From positions 1-42,377 of the IMG/VR virus record IMGVR_UViG_3300009183_000153: DNA of 42,377 bases. One strand, given 5' to 3'. How positions within the stretch are numbered: the first letter of the stretch is position 1; every line of letters starts with the position of its first letter. Position numbers and translations under genes: made by a program. This stretch comes from a virus. Below the pieces are notes generated by a model that saw only the letters and a list, made by a program, of their open reading frames with translations, ran no database searches and was not told where the DNA came from. Positions 23,933 to 31,738 of the stretch are shown here, one piece after another.

Positions 23933-26099
23933 CGCACAGGATTACGTCAGCGGTAATTTAATTACCAATCCAGGATTTACCAATGGCTCCACTGGATGGA
24001 CTACAACTGGAAACGGCACCGCTGGAATGTTTGGCGCTGGCGGCAGTGACGGGTATCAATTTAGTTGGCAAGCTGGCACAGTATCACAATCAATTGCAGT
24101 CAATCAAGCCTTGACTGGCACCGGTATTATTGTTAGTGGACTACAATATGGATGGCGATATGCCAACTGGTGTAAGAACAAAATAGGCGGGGAACAATCT
24201 TGCTTTGATTCAAATGGCATAGTTGACCAATTAAGTGCCAATGTTAGTTTAACTAACTCTGCTGGTACTAATGTATATTCTCAGAATTTTAATTATAACA
24301 CATGGGTATATGCATGGCAACAAGAAAATCAAAATGTTAACTTTGCAACACCGTACTCACTTACCGGACTTAACAAATTAAACATTTCATTCTCAGGTGT
24401 TGACTCAGGGGGCTGGGCTGGTTTGTATGGACCAGTGGTTACCGATGTGTATGCTAAATTAAAGTACTCAATTGATCCTTGTGCTAACAATCCTGCTTAT
24501 AGTTCAACTTGTGCTGGCTTTGGTAACATTATTAACACTAATAATTTATTAGATTCAACCAAGGGAGGTTCAAGTCTAAATCAAGCATTTGCAATTAATA
24601 CCGCACTGGAAAGTGCTGGCGTTGGTGCAAGGATACACGGATTTAATTACGGGTTTAACTGGAGAGTTGGACAAAGTTGGTACGGATGTACTGCTACCAA
24701 CCAAGACGGATCGTGTTCGTGGTATATGAACGTACCTGCGTATGCTAATGCATCTTTTTCGTTGACTAACAGTAGTAACCAATCTATACATTCAAAGAGT
24801 TATAGTTTCACAGGTGACGGTACCAGTGGATCAGTAAGTGAAAAGTACTTGTTGCCATCAAGCATGAATCAATCATTGTTAGGCACAGGTAGAATTGTAG
24901 GGTCAGCATCTGGCACCGGTTCGTCTATAGAAGGTGCCTGGGCAACAATGATTTACACAGCTGACCCTTGTCTAGCTAATCCTTTATACAGCCCTGATTG
25001 TAAAGGATACGCATTAGCTATAGCCAAACAATTGGCGCCAGCAAGCACACCAACTACAGATGGTACACAGATCACAACAATGGATCCAACTACGGGAATG
25101 TCAGTGAATGATCCCGCACAGCCAGCGCCTCCTCCTGGTAGCCCTCCCCCACCACCAGGCAGTCCACCTCCTCCAGGTTCAGAACCTCCTCCTGGTAGCC
25201 CTCCCCCGCCTCAAGGTGCACCACCTCCGGCTTCTAGCAATACAAATAGCACACCAGCAAATCAACCTCCTCCACAGGGTGGTAGTAGTCAACCTCGAGC
25301 AGGTGAAGTTAAAACAGCCAGCGATAGCAACAGCAAGTCAGCGCCAAGTCTAGGCAGTGTTATGAGCATGATTAGTAGCAATCAAGCTAGAATAGGCAAC
25401 GAAGCAAAGTCTGTTGTACAGGCCGCAGAAACAGCCGCTGCCAAAGATGCGCAACAAGCACAACAACAAGCAGAGAATGTGGCCGGCGCACTTACTGCTC
25501 AAAGCATTGCTGGTAGCATGACACAGGCCAGCACAGGCACAGGATTAGTGGTATCTAGCAGTCAATCACAAATGTCCATGGTAAATGTAGCCAGCGTAGC
25601 ATCGACCACTGTGGTCACAATTGGTGGTCTACGCCCAGTAACATCAAGTGTATTTGCTGATCCCAATATGTCTTTGTCATCAAGCATGATGCCGGGTCAG
25701 TTTGATATGTACAGTTTGCAATCAGCGCCAGGGCGCAACAACACACAACCGGAACTAGAAACACCACAGATTGAAGGTATCAAAATTGGCGGCCGTTCTG
25801 TACTAAATGATGCCATGGAACAACGTTCTGTGTTACCAAGTGCTGGCACACAAGAACAGCGCACAGACTCAGTAAACAAAAATGTGCAGTCAAATGAACT
25901 GGCCGGCGGAGTTGATTTGACCAGAATGGCCACACAGCCGGCAGGTTATCAATCATATTCAACAGCCATGCCGGATGTGGCATTTTATGCACCAAGAGAA
26001 ATATACCGGAATCAAGTCAATGTTGACAATGCAAGATTGTTACGCGGACTGGGTAGCGATAGACTTCACCAACAGTTGATAGACTTGCAGTACAAATAA
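23868..26099 (+). CDS. Large secreted protein with two related beta domains and Pro-rich linker
   Basis: A 743-aa protein. The signal peptide (MTLIRKLALALSLAFLSTSYSNA) is encoded entirely inside the 3' end of the upstream gene. Residues about 28-210 and 215-380 form two similar Trp/Gly/Asn-rich beta domains, each with a closing SxDPCxxNPxYSxxC motif. A PPPGSPPPPPGSPPP-type linker (about 415-465) follows, then an Ala/Gln-rich helix (about 500-550) and a Ser/Met-rich C-terminus. It is probably cell-surface or virion-associated. No function is recognised. Confidence 0.75.
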   Translation: MTLIRKLALALSLAFLSTSYSNAQDYVSGNLITNPGFTNGSTGWTTTGNGTAGMFGAGGSDGYQFSWQAGTVSQSIAVNQALTGTGIIVSGLQYGWRYANWCKNKIGGEQSCFDSNGIVDQLSANVSLTNSAGTNVYSQNFNYNTWVYAWQQENQNVNFATPYSLTGLNKLNISFSGVDSGGWAGLYGPVVTDVYAKLKYSIDPCANNPAYSSTCAGFGNIINTNNLLDSTKGGSSLNQAFAINTALESAGVGARIHGFNYGFNWRVGQSWYGCTATNQDGSCSWYMNVPAYANASFSLTNSSNQSIHSKSYSFTGDGTSGSVSEKYLLPSSMNQSLLGTGRIVGSASGTGSSIEGAWATMIYTADPCLANPLYSPDCKGYALAIAKQLAPASTPTTDGTQITTMDPTTGMSVNDPAQPAPPPGSPPPPPGSPPPPGSEPPPGSPPPPQGAPPPASSNTNSTPANQPPPQGGSSQPRAGEVKTASDSNSKSAPSLGSVMSMISSNQARIGNEAKSVVQAAETAAAKDAQQAQQQAENVAGALTAQSIAGSMTQASTGTGLVVSSSQSQMSMVNVASVASTTVVTIGGLRPVTSSVFADPNMSLSSSMMPGQFDMYSLQSAPGRNNTQPELETPQIEGIKIGGRSVLNDAMEQRSVLPSAGTQEQRTDSVNKNVQSNELAGGVDLTRMATQPAGYQSYSTAMPDVAFYAPREIYRNQVNVDNARLLRGLGSDRLHQQLIDLQYK

Positions 26100-26109
26100 G
26101 GAGAACAAC

Positions 26110-26271
26110 ATGGAATACATTGTTTATGTAATTATAGGGATTGGTCTAGGATTATCAACATCCAGCATCATAACAAAAAATAGTACACGAGTGCAGAATG
26201 CCCGAGACAATCTAGAAGCCAAAAAAGAATGGATAAGAATGGTATCCACAAGAATAAAAATAGGAGCTTAA
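26110..26271 (+). CDS. 53-aa single-span membrane protein
   Basis: A 53-codon ORF with AAGGAG 7 nt before the ATG. One N-terminal membrane helix (MEYIVYVIIGIGLGLSTSS) is followed by a basic tail. It lies between the large secreted protein (10 nt upstream) and the coiled-coil gene (2 nt downstream), in the same transcript. Function is unknown; it is too small for secure assignment. Confidence 0.6.
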   Translation: MEYIVYVIIGIGLGLSTSSIITKNSTRVQNARDNLEAKKEWIRMVSTRIKIGA

Positions 26272-26273
26272 AA

Positions 26274-26861
26274 ATGACTGAAGAAATTAAAAGCGTTGAT
26301 GCCAAGGTTGACGAACTTGAGGCGGCTGCAAAGAAGTATGCCTCAAAAGATACTGTGATCTCAATTGGTGGTTATGAGTTCACACCTGCCAAACTCATGG
26401 TAGCCGCCACTATTGTCAGCAGTATATTAGGCGGACTGTATGGCACGTTTGAAGTGTACAAGGACTACGTAGGCATGAAGAAAAAGATTGCTGAATATGC
26501 CGCACCAGACCTAAGTGGCTTTGACAAACGCCTAGCAGTCATAGAAGAAAACTCAGCCAAGACCTCGGACTACACTCGTGATATCAAAACAGACTTGAAG
26601 AATGATCTACGTCGTAACGAATCAGTAACTGAGCAGGTAGAACGCAGTGTTAAAACAGCACAGCGTGAAACTGAAGCAGAAATGCGTGACATGCGCAAGG
26701 CAGTGCGTGAGGACTTAGAAAAGGCACGTAACGAAGCCAGTGTTATTCGTAGAGAAATGGCCGATGCACGTAGAGAAATTGAACGTGAAGTTGTACAGTT
26801 AAAGAAAGAAGTTGATAGCAAAATACAAAAGGCCATTGATAATCCATTGGCCAACAAGTGA
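26274..26861 (+). CDS. Membrane-anchored coiled-coil protein
   Basis: A 195-aa protein. A polar N-terminus is followed by one membrane helix (about residues 40-62, KLMVAATIVSSILGGLYG) and then a long heptad-rich helix to the end (ERSVKTAQRETEAEMRDMRK ...). Start 26274 follows TAGGAGC; the longer frame to 26229 overlaps the 53-aa gene. A decayed copy of its 3' end lies at 27501-27546. Function is unknown; the architecture resembles spanin-type or virion-tethering proteins, but without clear homology. Confidence 0.75.
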   Translation: MTEEIKSVDAKVDELEAAAKKYASKDTVISIGGYEFTPAKLMVAATIVSSILGGLYGTFEVYKDYVGMKKKIAEYAAPDLSGFDKRLAVIEENSAKTSDYTRDIKTDLKNDLRRNESVTEQVERSVKTAQRETEAEMRDMRKAVREDLEKARNEASVIRREMADARREIEREVVQLKKEVDSKIQKAIDNPLANK

Positions 26862-26862
26862 T

Positions 26863-27015
26863 ATGATCGGCGCGACCATGTTATCCTTGTACATTTTAGC
26901 CCAAGAGCCTAGATGTGTAAGATGGACCTGGTCAGGAGATGTTTATAACCGAGTAGTTGTATGTTTAGAATGGTCCAAGCCTCCTCCTAAAGACAAGGAG
27001 CCCAAGAAAAAATAA
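26863..27015 (+). CDS. 50-aa secreted protein, PRCxxWTW family
   Basis: A short signal-like N-terminus (MIGATMLSLYILAQ) precedes EPRCVRWTW...RVVVCLEW and a Pro/Lys tail (PPPKDKEPKKK). The core matches the gene at 4243-4383 in PRC-x2-WTW and VCLxW. It starts 2 nt after the coiled-coil gene and ends as TAATG with the next. Both neighbours are membrane proteins, so an envelope site is likely. Function is unknown. Confidence 0.65.
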   Translation: MIGATMLSLYILAQEPRCVRWTWSGDVYNRVVVCLEWSKPPPKDKEPKKK

Positions 27016-27497
27016 TGGATCCTATCACCCTTGGTCTGGCATTTACAGCCGCTCAACAATCAGTTGGTTATATTAAAAAAGCCATTGCCCTGGGTAAAGA
27101 TATTAACAGTCTTTACGGACAGTTTGCCAAGTTCTTTGAAAATAGTGATACCATCCATGAAGCAAACATAAAAGCACAAACCAGCAAAAATATTCTCACT
27201 GACGGACAGATCAGGGCAATGTCAATTCAAATTGCCATGCAGAGTAAGGCTCTACGTGATGCTGAAAAAGAATTGAAAGAAATGTTAATATGGTCAGGCA
27301 ACAAAGACGTCTGGGATGAGATGATGGCTGAGCGTGTGCGTATGTACAAAGAACGTGCCAAACTACAAGCAGACATTAAAAATGCTAAAATTCAAGCACA
27401 GGCCGACATGATAGACAGAGTACTTATAGGCATAAGTTTCATGGCAATATCTGTCCCTGTTGTGCTTTTCAGTTTTGCTATGATAGTTCGATCTTAA
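27015..27497 (+). CDS. Unknown phage protein with C-terminal membrane helix
   Basis: A 160-aa, mostly helical protein (MDPITLGLAFTAAQQSVGYI...) with a C-terminal membrane helix (VLIGISFMAISVPVVLFSFA). It is translationally coupled (TAATG) to the 50-aa secreted protein and is the last intact gene of the 22.8-27.5 kb transcript. No motif is recognised; tail-anchored topology could suit a lysis, superinfection or virion role, but none is established. Confidence 0.7.
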   Translation: MDPITLGLAFTAAQQSVGYIKKAIALGKDINSLYGQFAKFFENSDTIHEANIKAQTSKNILTDGQIRAMSIQIAMQSKALRDAEKELKEMLIWSGNKDVWDEMMAERVRMYKERAKLQADIKNAKIQAQADMIDRVLIGISFMAISVPVVLFSFAMIVRS

Positions 27498-27500
27498 AGA

Positions 27501-27560
27501 AAAGAAGTTGATATCAACATACAAAAGACCATTACCAATACATTTGTAAAACTAATTAGT
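27501..27560 (+). pseudogene. Decayed copy of the coiled-coil gene's 3' end
   Basis: 27501-27546 aligns with 26805-26850 at 38 of 46 bases without gaps; the reading frame gives KEVDINIQKTI against KEVDSKIQKAI. It lies after the stop of the 160-aa gene with no start. It is probably a duplication remnant. It includes the palindrome GTTGATATCAAC (27507-27518). Confidence 0.7.
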
Positions 27561-28706
27561 AGGGTCAAATGTTAAATTATAGTTGTTGCCTCTGACACCG
27601 TCAATCATGTTGGTATATCGGCGAAATTTAGCATTTAATTCAGAATCATATTGGTAGTCTTTGATTACATTAAGCGCATATGATTTAACATCAGGGTCAA
27701 CCGTCAAAGACTGCTCAATTTGATCCTTAAACCGGGCCATGTCCGCAGGTGGTACAGAATTTATTCTCATGTAATCCTCGCCGCCATGAAGAGAAAAGTG
27801 TATATTAAAATTTTGATCGTGACACCAATCTATTAACGCAGGAAGAGAATAAATGCTGGTATGTTGGAATGTATGGTTAACGATCAAATGAGTTTGTCCT
27901 GGTATTAGATTTCTTACTCGGTCTATGTTCTTTTCAATCACAGTAAAATCGCTTCCGTACCGTATGTAATCGTTGTGTTGGTCCGTGCCTTCGAGACTGA
28001 TTGCAAAATTCACTGATTTGAATTGTTTTATCAGTTCTAACACAGTGTTATCAATCATGGTCATGTTTGTTACAAATAACAAATCTACGTTTTTTGGTTC
28101 GGTAACTTGATTCAGCATGTTGGCCAGTCCCGGAACCATAAACGGCTCGCCACCGGAGAAATGTAAAAATCTGACTGTTGGTAAAATTCTACCACAGAAC
28201 TCAGTAAAGTCGTTGCTTTCCCACCACTTGTGCTCTCCAGTTGGAGGATCCCAATAAATATTAGCAGAGTTGTAACTTGGTTTGTTTTTTATATATTCTG
28301 TCCAGATACTTGAACTTGAGTAAGGACTACACATTATACATCGAAGATTACAAAAATTTCCCAATTTAAATTCCACATGCCATGGTGAGGTATGCCGATT
28401 AAAAAATGCTCGATTTTTTTTGGTATTCTTTTTATCAGCATCTTGATGACGGGTATTAGACATTGTTCGCAAACTGCGGTATCCAATATTTTCATCATGC
28501 CAGCACTGGTGACACCTAGGATCTTCTATGCCTGCATCAAGATCGTTGGATAGCTTGTCCATTTCTATTCGCCACTGTGAGTATTCATGGAATGTATAAA
28601 ATTTGTGCTCATCTTGAGGTAATTCGTGAAACTGACAACATGGCCTCAAAGTACCATTTGTTTCTACACTTATACCATGTCTGGCAAGTACACATGATTT
28701 TGTCAT
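27552..28706 (-). CDS. Radical SAM enzyme 3 with N-terminal twitch-type Cys cluster
   Basis: A 384-aa protein. Core motif Cys119-x3-Cys123-x2-Cys126 (CNLRCIMC), GGEPFM strand. N-terminal Cys5, the Cys23-Cys24 pair and Cys65-x2-Cys68 (CHQCWHDE) give the same pre-barrel cluster layout as radical SAM 2. It follows an unknown 120-aa gene by 3 nt and is probably co-translated with it. The substrate is unknown. The sequence is as close to SPASM/twitch peptide-modifying enzymes as can be judged by eye. Confidence 0.85.
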   Translation of the reverse strand: MTKSCVLARHGISVETNGTLRPCCQFHELPQDEHKFYTFHEYSQWRIEMDKLSNDLDAGIEDPRCHQCWHDENIGYRSLRTMSNTRHQDADKKNTKKNRAFFNRHTSPWHVEFKLGNFCNLRCIMCSPYSSSSIWTEYIKNKPSYNSANIYWDPPTGEHKWWESNDFTEFCGRILPTVRFLHFSGGEPFMVPGLANMLNQVTEPKNVDLLFVTNMTMIDNTVLELIKQFKSVNFAISLEGTDQHNDYIRYGSDFTVIEKNIDRVRNLIPGQTHLIVNHTFQHTSIYSLPALIDWCHDQNFNIHFSLHGGEDYMRINSVPPADMARFKDQIEQSLTVDPDVKSYALNVIKDYQYDSELNAKFRRYTNMIDGVRGNNYNLTFDPTN

Positions 28707-28709
28707 GGA

Positions 28710-29072
28710 TCAATCAGGATGCTTTTCAATAACTCCATCCCACTCGGGGCCAGGATCTGTTTCCATATATGTGTTAATACGATTACGAATGTCTTCGTAG
28801 AAACTATCCAGTTCTTTGTTCCAGCTACCAATCAAATGATCCAGTGCTTGATGGCAGTAGTTCCAATCACGGGCACGGTAATTGGTCAACAGATTGGCAT
28901 GAAGATCCATCTTGCTTTGGGTCTGAGGCAATTCCATAATTGGAATTGTGTCAACCACACAGTATGCAGTTACTTGTTTATTCTCGGGCACAATTCGGAT
29001 AGTATCTAATTCTAGCACTGTGTACTTTTCACGGTAGGTTTCAATTTGAGCAGGGTCAATAATAATGTTCAC
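28710..29072 (-). CDS. Unknown protein upstream of radical SAM enzyme 3
   Basis: A 120-aa protein with a GTG start at 29072, chosen because AAGGAAA lies just upstream; an ATG upstream in frame would overlap the divergent gene. The segment LLTNYRARDWNYCHQALDHL followed by IGSWNKELDSFYEDI is helical and distinctive. It sits 3 nt before radical SAM 3 in one transcript, so it may be a partner. No family is recognised. Confidence 0.65.
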   Translation of the reverse strand: MNIIIDPAQIETYREKYTVLELDTIRIVPENKQVTAYCVVDTIPIMELPQTQSKMDLHANLLTNYRARDWNYCHQALDHLIGSWNKELDSFYEDIRNRINTYMETDPGPEWDGVIEKHPD

Positions 29073-29095
29073 GATCGGTTTCCTTTTAAATATGT

Positions 29096-29713
29096 ATGAT
29101 GAATAAACTTTCTCTGTACAAAAAAACACACCTACTAACTGGATTACAATATCTTGGGTACACCTCTCAGGACCCTTATACATACAAAGGTTCGGGAAAA
29201 TACTGGAGCAGGCATCTCAAAAAACACGGCGATAATGTCCATACCGAAATATTATTTGAAAGTAATAATAAAGAAGAAATTAAAAATCAAGGAATATATT
29301 ACAGTCAATTATGGAATATCGTCAATGATCCAACATGGGCTAATCTTAAAGAAGAATCCGGATCGGGTGGTGCTATGGGAGAAGAATCAAGGAAAATAGT
29401 AAGCTCTAAAATGAAGGGTCGGTCAAAATCGGATGAATGGAAAATTAATCATTCTAAAATAATGACTGGTAAATTACACAGTGACGAGGCTAAGATAAAT
29501 CATAGCAAAGCAATGTCAGGATCAAAGAACGGTATGTGGGGGCGAACACATTCAGAAGAGACTAAAAAATTTCTAAGTGAAAACACTAGAAAACATCTCA
29601 AAGGCAAGACATACGAAGAAATTTACGGACCAGAGAAGGCAGCCAAATTAAAAAAACTACGGTCAGCAACATTTAAAAAAACAAGGAGAACAAAGCGTGA
29701 CGTTAACATTTGA
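29096..29713 (+). CDS. GIY-YIG homing endonuclease with NUMOD3-type repeats
   Basis: A 205-aa protein. The N-terminal THLLTGLQYLGYTSQDPYTY and GSGKYWSRHLKKHGD segment is a GIY-YIG-type nuclease variant. Then follow three NUMOD3-like DNA-binding repeats (GRSKSDEWKINHSKIM, GKLHSDEAKINHSKAM, GRTHSEETKKFLSEN). Such free-standing enzymes spread between phages. The 3' end overlaps the GTG start of the phosphoesterase by 17 nt. It lies 23 nt from the divergent 120-aa gene, so it may have inserted here. Confidence 0.8.
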   Translation: MMNKLSLYKKTHLLTGLQYLGYTSQDPYTYKGSGKYWSRHLKKHGDNVHTEILFESNNKEEIKNQGIYYSQLWNIVNDPTWANLKEESGSGGAMGEESRKIVSSKMKGRSKSDEWKINHSKIMTGKLHSDEAKINHSKAMSGSKNGMWGRTHSEETKKFLSENTRKHLKGKTYEEIYGPEKAAKLKKLRSATFKKTRRTKRDVNI

Positions 29714-30488
29714 TCTCATAAGTGACCTGCACCTAGGTCCCACAGACACATTTGATTGGACCGGAATAGCCACCAGCCCATTCTGTGTCGTAGCCGGCGA
29801 TATTTCCATGGATGTTGAAATAGTGCGAGACACATTAGAACATCTTGGTCAATGCTATCAAGCAGTGTTTTATATCGACGGCAACAACGAACATAGATAC
29901 AGTTTAGACTCACTTAGTGATAGTTATAACATACTACAAGAAGCTGTTGCTGGAATAGAAAATGTAGTATTTCTACAAGACAACTGTGTGATTGTTAACA
30001 ATGTTGCATTTGTTGGCACCAACGGCTGGTGGACATATGATCTAGATTCCAGCATTGATGATGAACAGTGTAGATTATGGTATTGCGATGTCATGGATGT
30101 CAGCATGCCTGTTACCAGTGCTATACACAGCATGGCATACAACGATGTTGCTTACTTGAGAAACAGTATTAAAAAACTTCAAACACATCCTGATGTTACA
30201 TCAATTGTTCTTGTCACACACACTGTGCCAAACATAGATTTAATAAATTATGACATGGAGATTACGTCAACTTATAAGTTTAATGTAATGGGAAATTCTC
30301 TTATGCAGATGGCACTGGATGGCGATACAGAAAACAAAGTTAAAACTTGGTGCTTTGGACACTATCATAATGCCATTGACCAGCATCAGCACGGCATTAG
30401 ATACGTGAACAACTGCCGGGGCAGAGTTGAAGATTCATCTACCTGGACTCCGACTTATCACCCCAAGCGCATTGTGGTTGATTGTTAA
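29697..30488 (+). CDS. Calcineurin-like metallophosphoesterase
   Basis: A 263-aa protein with metal motifs SDLHLG (Asp10, His12), VAGDIS, DGNNEHR, VLVTHTVP and CFGHYHNA. GTG start with AAGGAG 9 nt upstream, inside the homing endonuclease 3' end. It is unrelated in detail to the LpxH-like enzyme at 14.6 kb. The phosphodiester or phosphomonoester substrate is unknown. The stop shares GTTAAC with the convergent ClpS stop. Confidence 0.82.
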   Translation: MTLTFDLISDLHLGPTDTFDWTGIATSPFCVVAGDISMDVEIVRDTLEHLGQCYQAVFYIDGNNEHRYSLDSLSDSYNILQEAVAGIENVVFLQDNCVIVNNVAFVGTNGWWTYDLDSSIDDEQCRLWYCDVMDVSMPVTSAIHSMAYNDVAYLRNSIKKLQTHPDVTSIVLVTHTVPNIDLINYDMEITSTYKFNVMGNSLMQMALDGDTENKVKTWCFGHYHNAIDQHQHGIRYVNNCRGRVEDSSTWTPTYHPKRIVVDC

Positions 30489-30790
30489 CGTGAGGTTTCG
30501 GGTTCTAATTTAATTTGCAAAGGATAATCGTTACTACGTGCATCCAGTGTAACTTCAATGCCTTTTTGTTCGGCAATTTCATAAGGCAAGATTGCAACAA
30601 TTGCAGATCCGGCATTGTGAATATCTTCTGTAATTGTCACAGCAGTTTCTGCGGTGTACTCAAAATGTCGTATCAAACTTTCAACTACAAAATCCACAGA
30701 TGTTTTGTTATCGTTCAAGTAGATAATTTTGAATAATGGCGGCTCACGAAATTCTACTTTTGATTTTGGTATTGTATTTGTATCTGCCAT
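30485..30790 (-). CDS. clpS: ClpS-like N-degron adaptor
   Basis: A 101-aa protein. Asn26-Asp27 (YLNDN), His58 (IHNAG) and the C-terminal PLQIKLEP match the N-degron pocket and fold of ClpS (E. coli Asn34/Asp35/His66). ClpS normally delivers N-end-rule substrates to ClpA; no ClpA is encoded here, so it either redirects the host ClpAP or works with a different unfoldase. ATG 30790 is preceded by AAAGGAT. A strong hairpin precedes it. Confidence 0.88.
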   Translation of the reverse strand: MADTNTIPKSKVEFREPPLFKIIYLNDNKTSVDFVVESLIRHFEYTAETAVTITEDIHNAGSAIVAILPYEIAEQKGIEVTLDARSNDYPLQIKLEPETSR

Positions 30791-30808
30791 TTTATATCCT
30801 TTTGTAGT

Positions 30809-30831
30809 GTGGGGGCATGACATGCCCCCAC
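30809..30831 (-). other. Strong intergenic hairpin between hsp20 and clpS
   Basis: GTGGGGGCATG and CATGCCCCCAC are perfect 11-bp arms around one base, folding as an 8-bp G/C stem. The minus strand has no U-run after it, so it is more likely a processing or stability element, or a partial attenuator, than a terminator. Confidence 0.6.
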
Positions 30832-30849
30832 TGTATTTACACTATTATA

Positions 30850-31305
30850 TTAGACTGTGTAGGTGATTGCAATGGTCTTTGGCCGAGCTTCTTCTGGAAC
30901 TTCACGTTTTAGATGAATGCTTAAAATGCCAAGTTCAAGATGTGCATTGGTAATTTCCACATGGTCCGCCAGTTGGAATTCTCTACGGAAACTACGCTCA
31001 CTGATTCCTTTGTGCAAATAGTTCACAGACTCTTCGTCCATTAACTCGCCTATATTTTGTTTGCCTTCGATAACTAGAATTTTTTTGTCCTTGGTCACTG
31101 CCAAGTTGTCTAGACTAAATCCGGCCACAGCTATACTGATCTTATACTCGTCATCGCTGACTTGTACAATGTTATAGGGCGGGTAATTGGTGTTGCCTTG
31201 TTGAGCACTCACACGCATAAGATCATCAAACATGTTATCAAAACCGATACCAAATTTGTGCAGTGCGGGAATGTCGAAAGAGCGAAGGGTGAGAGTTTTT
31301 GTCAT
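30850..31305 (-). CDS. Small heat shock protein (Hsp20/IbpA-like)
   Basis: A 151-aa alpha-crystallin-domain protein: PPYNIVQVSDDEYKISIAVA, GFSLDNLAVT, a middle RSFRREFQLADHVEI, and the closing GILSIHLKREVPE, with a short tail PKTIAITYTV (I-x-I type). It holds unfolded proteins during infection or heat. AAGGAG lies 7 nt before the ATG, inside a predicted ROSE-like hairpin. It lies between groES and clpS, all on the minus strand. Confidence 0.9.
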   Translation of the reverse strand: MTKTLTLRSFDIPALHKFGIGFDNMFDDLMRVSAQQGNTNYPPYNIVQVSDDEYKISIAVAGFSLDNLAVTKDKKILVIEGKQNIGELMDEESVNYLHKGISERSFRREFQLADHVEITNAHLELGILSIHLKREVPEEARPKTIAITYTV

Positions 31306-31334
31306 TTGTTTTCTCCTTTATTAAGCAAGATGAC
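31301..31334 (-). promoter_or_regulatory. ROSE-like RNA thermometer hairpin in the hsp20 leader
   Basis: In the minus-strand mRNA, CUUGCUU pairs with the Shine-Dalgarno AAGGAG through an AAUA loop, leaving one bulged G, the UYGCU hallmark of ROSE elements. The flanking GUCAU (31334-31330) pairs with AUGAC (31305-31301), the start codon region. A second hairpin (GTAG...CTAC, about 31341-31362) lies upstream. Melting on warming would free both sites. Confidence 0.7.
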
Positions 31335-31366
31335 TTATAATGTAGCCCCACTATGGGCACTACAAT

Positions 31367-31376
31367 ATTATTTATC
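31367..31376 (-). promoter_or_regulatory. Possible late-type promoter of hsp20 (GATAAATAAT)
   Basis: Minus strand, about 62 nt before the hsp20 ATG, upstream of the two leader hairpins. Confidence 0.35.
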
Positions 31377-31383
31377 ACAGATT

Positions 31384-31680
31384 TTATACAGTTTGTTTTA
31401 TAATTGCCATGATGTCGGTTTCGTACACAAAGTTAAATTCTTTGTTGTCAACTTTGACTTTTTGCACAGCAGTTTTGCTGAACAACACACGATCGCCGAC
31501 CTTAACCACCATCGGCACTAGTTCGCCATCTTCGGCAATACGACCTGTGCCCACAGCAAGTACATCGCCCTGGCTGGGTTTTTCTGCGGCTGCATCTGGG
31601 ATAATTAGACCACTGGCAGTTGTAGTTTCTGCTTCAATCAACTGCACAACGATGCGGTCACGAATAGGGATTAATTTCAT
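31384..31680 (-). CDS. groES: GroES-like co-chaperonin
   Basis: A 98-aa protein, the length of bacterial GroES (T4 gp31 is longer). MKLIPIRDRIVVQLI, the mobile loop EAETTTASGLIIPD whose hydrophobic tip binds GroEL, VGDRVLFSKTA, and the C-terminal ETDIMAII are all present. It should cap the host GroEL, for example for folding of the capsid protein. AAGGAAA precedes the ATG. It has its own strong promoter at 31702-31730. Confidence 0.93.
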   Translation of the reverse strand: MKLIPIRDRIVVQLIEAETTTASGLIIPDAAAEKPSQGDVLAVGTGRIAEDGELVPMVVKVGDRVLFSKTAVQKVKVDNKEFNFVYETDIMAIIKQTV

Positions 31681-31701
31681 AGTGTTTCCTTATAATAATG
31701 A

Positions 31702-31730
31702 ATTATAACACATGCTGAGTGCTGTGTCAA
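31702..31730 (-). promoter_or_regulatory. Consensus sigma70 promoter for groES
   Basis: Minus strand: TTGACA (31730-31725), 17 bp, TATAAT (31707-31702), with TGT before the -10. Full consensus hexamers. Confidence 0.9.
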
Positions 31731-31738
31731 CTGATCTG

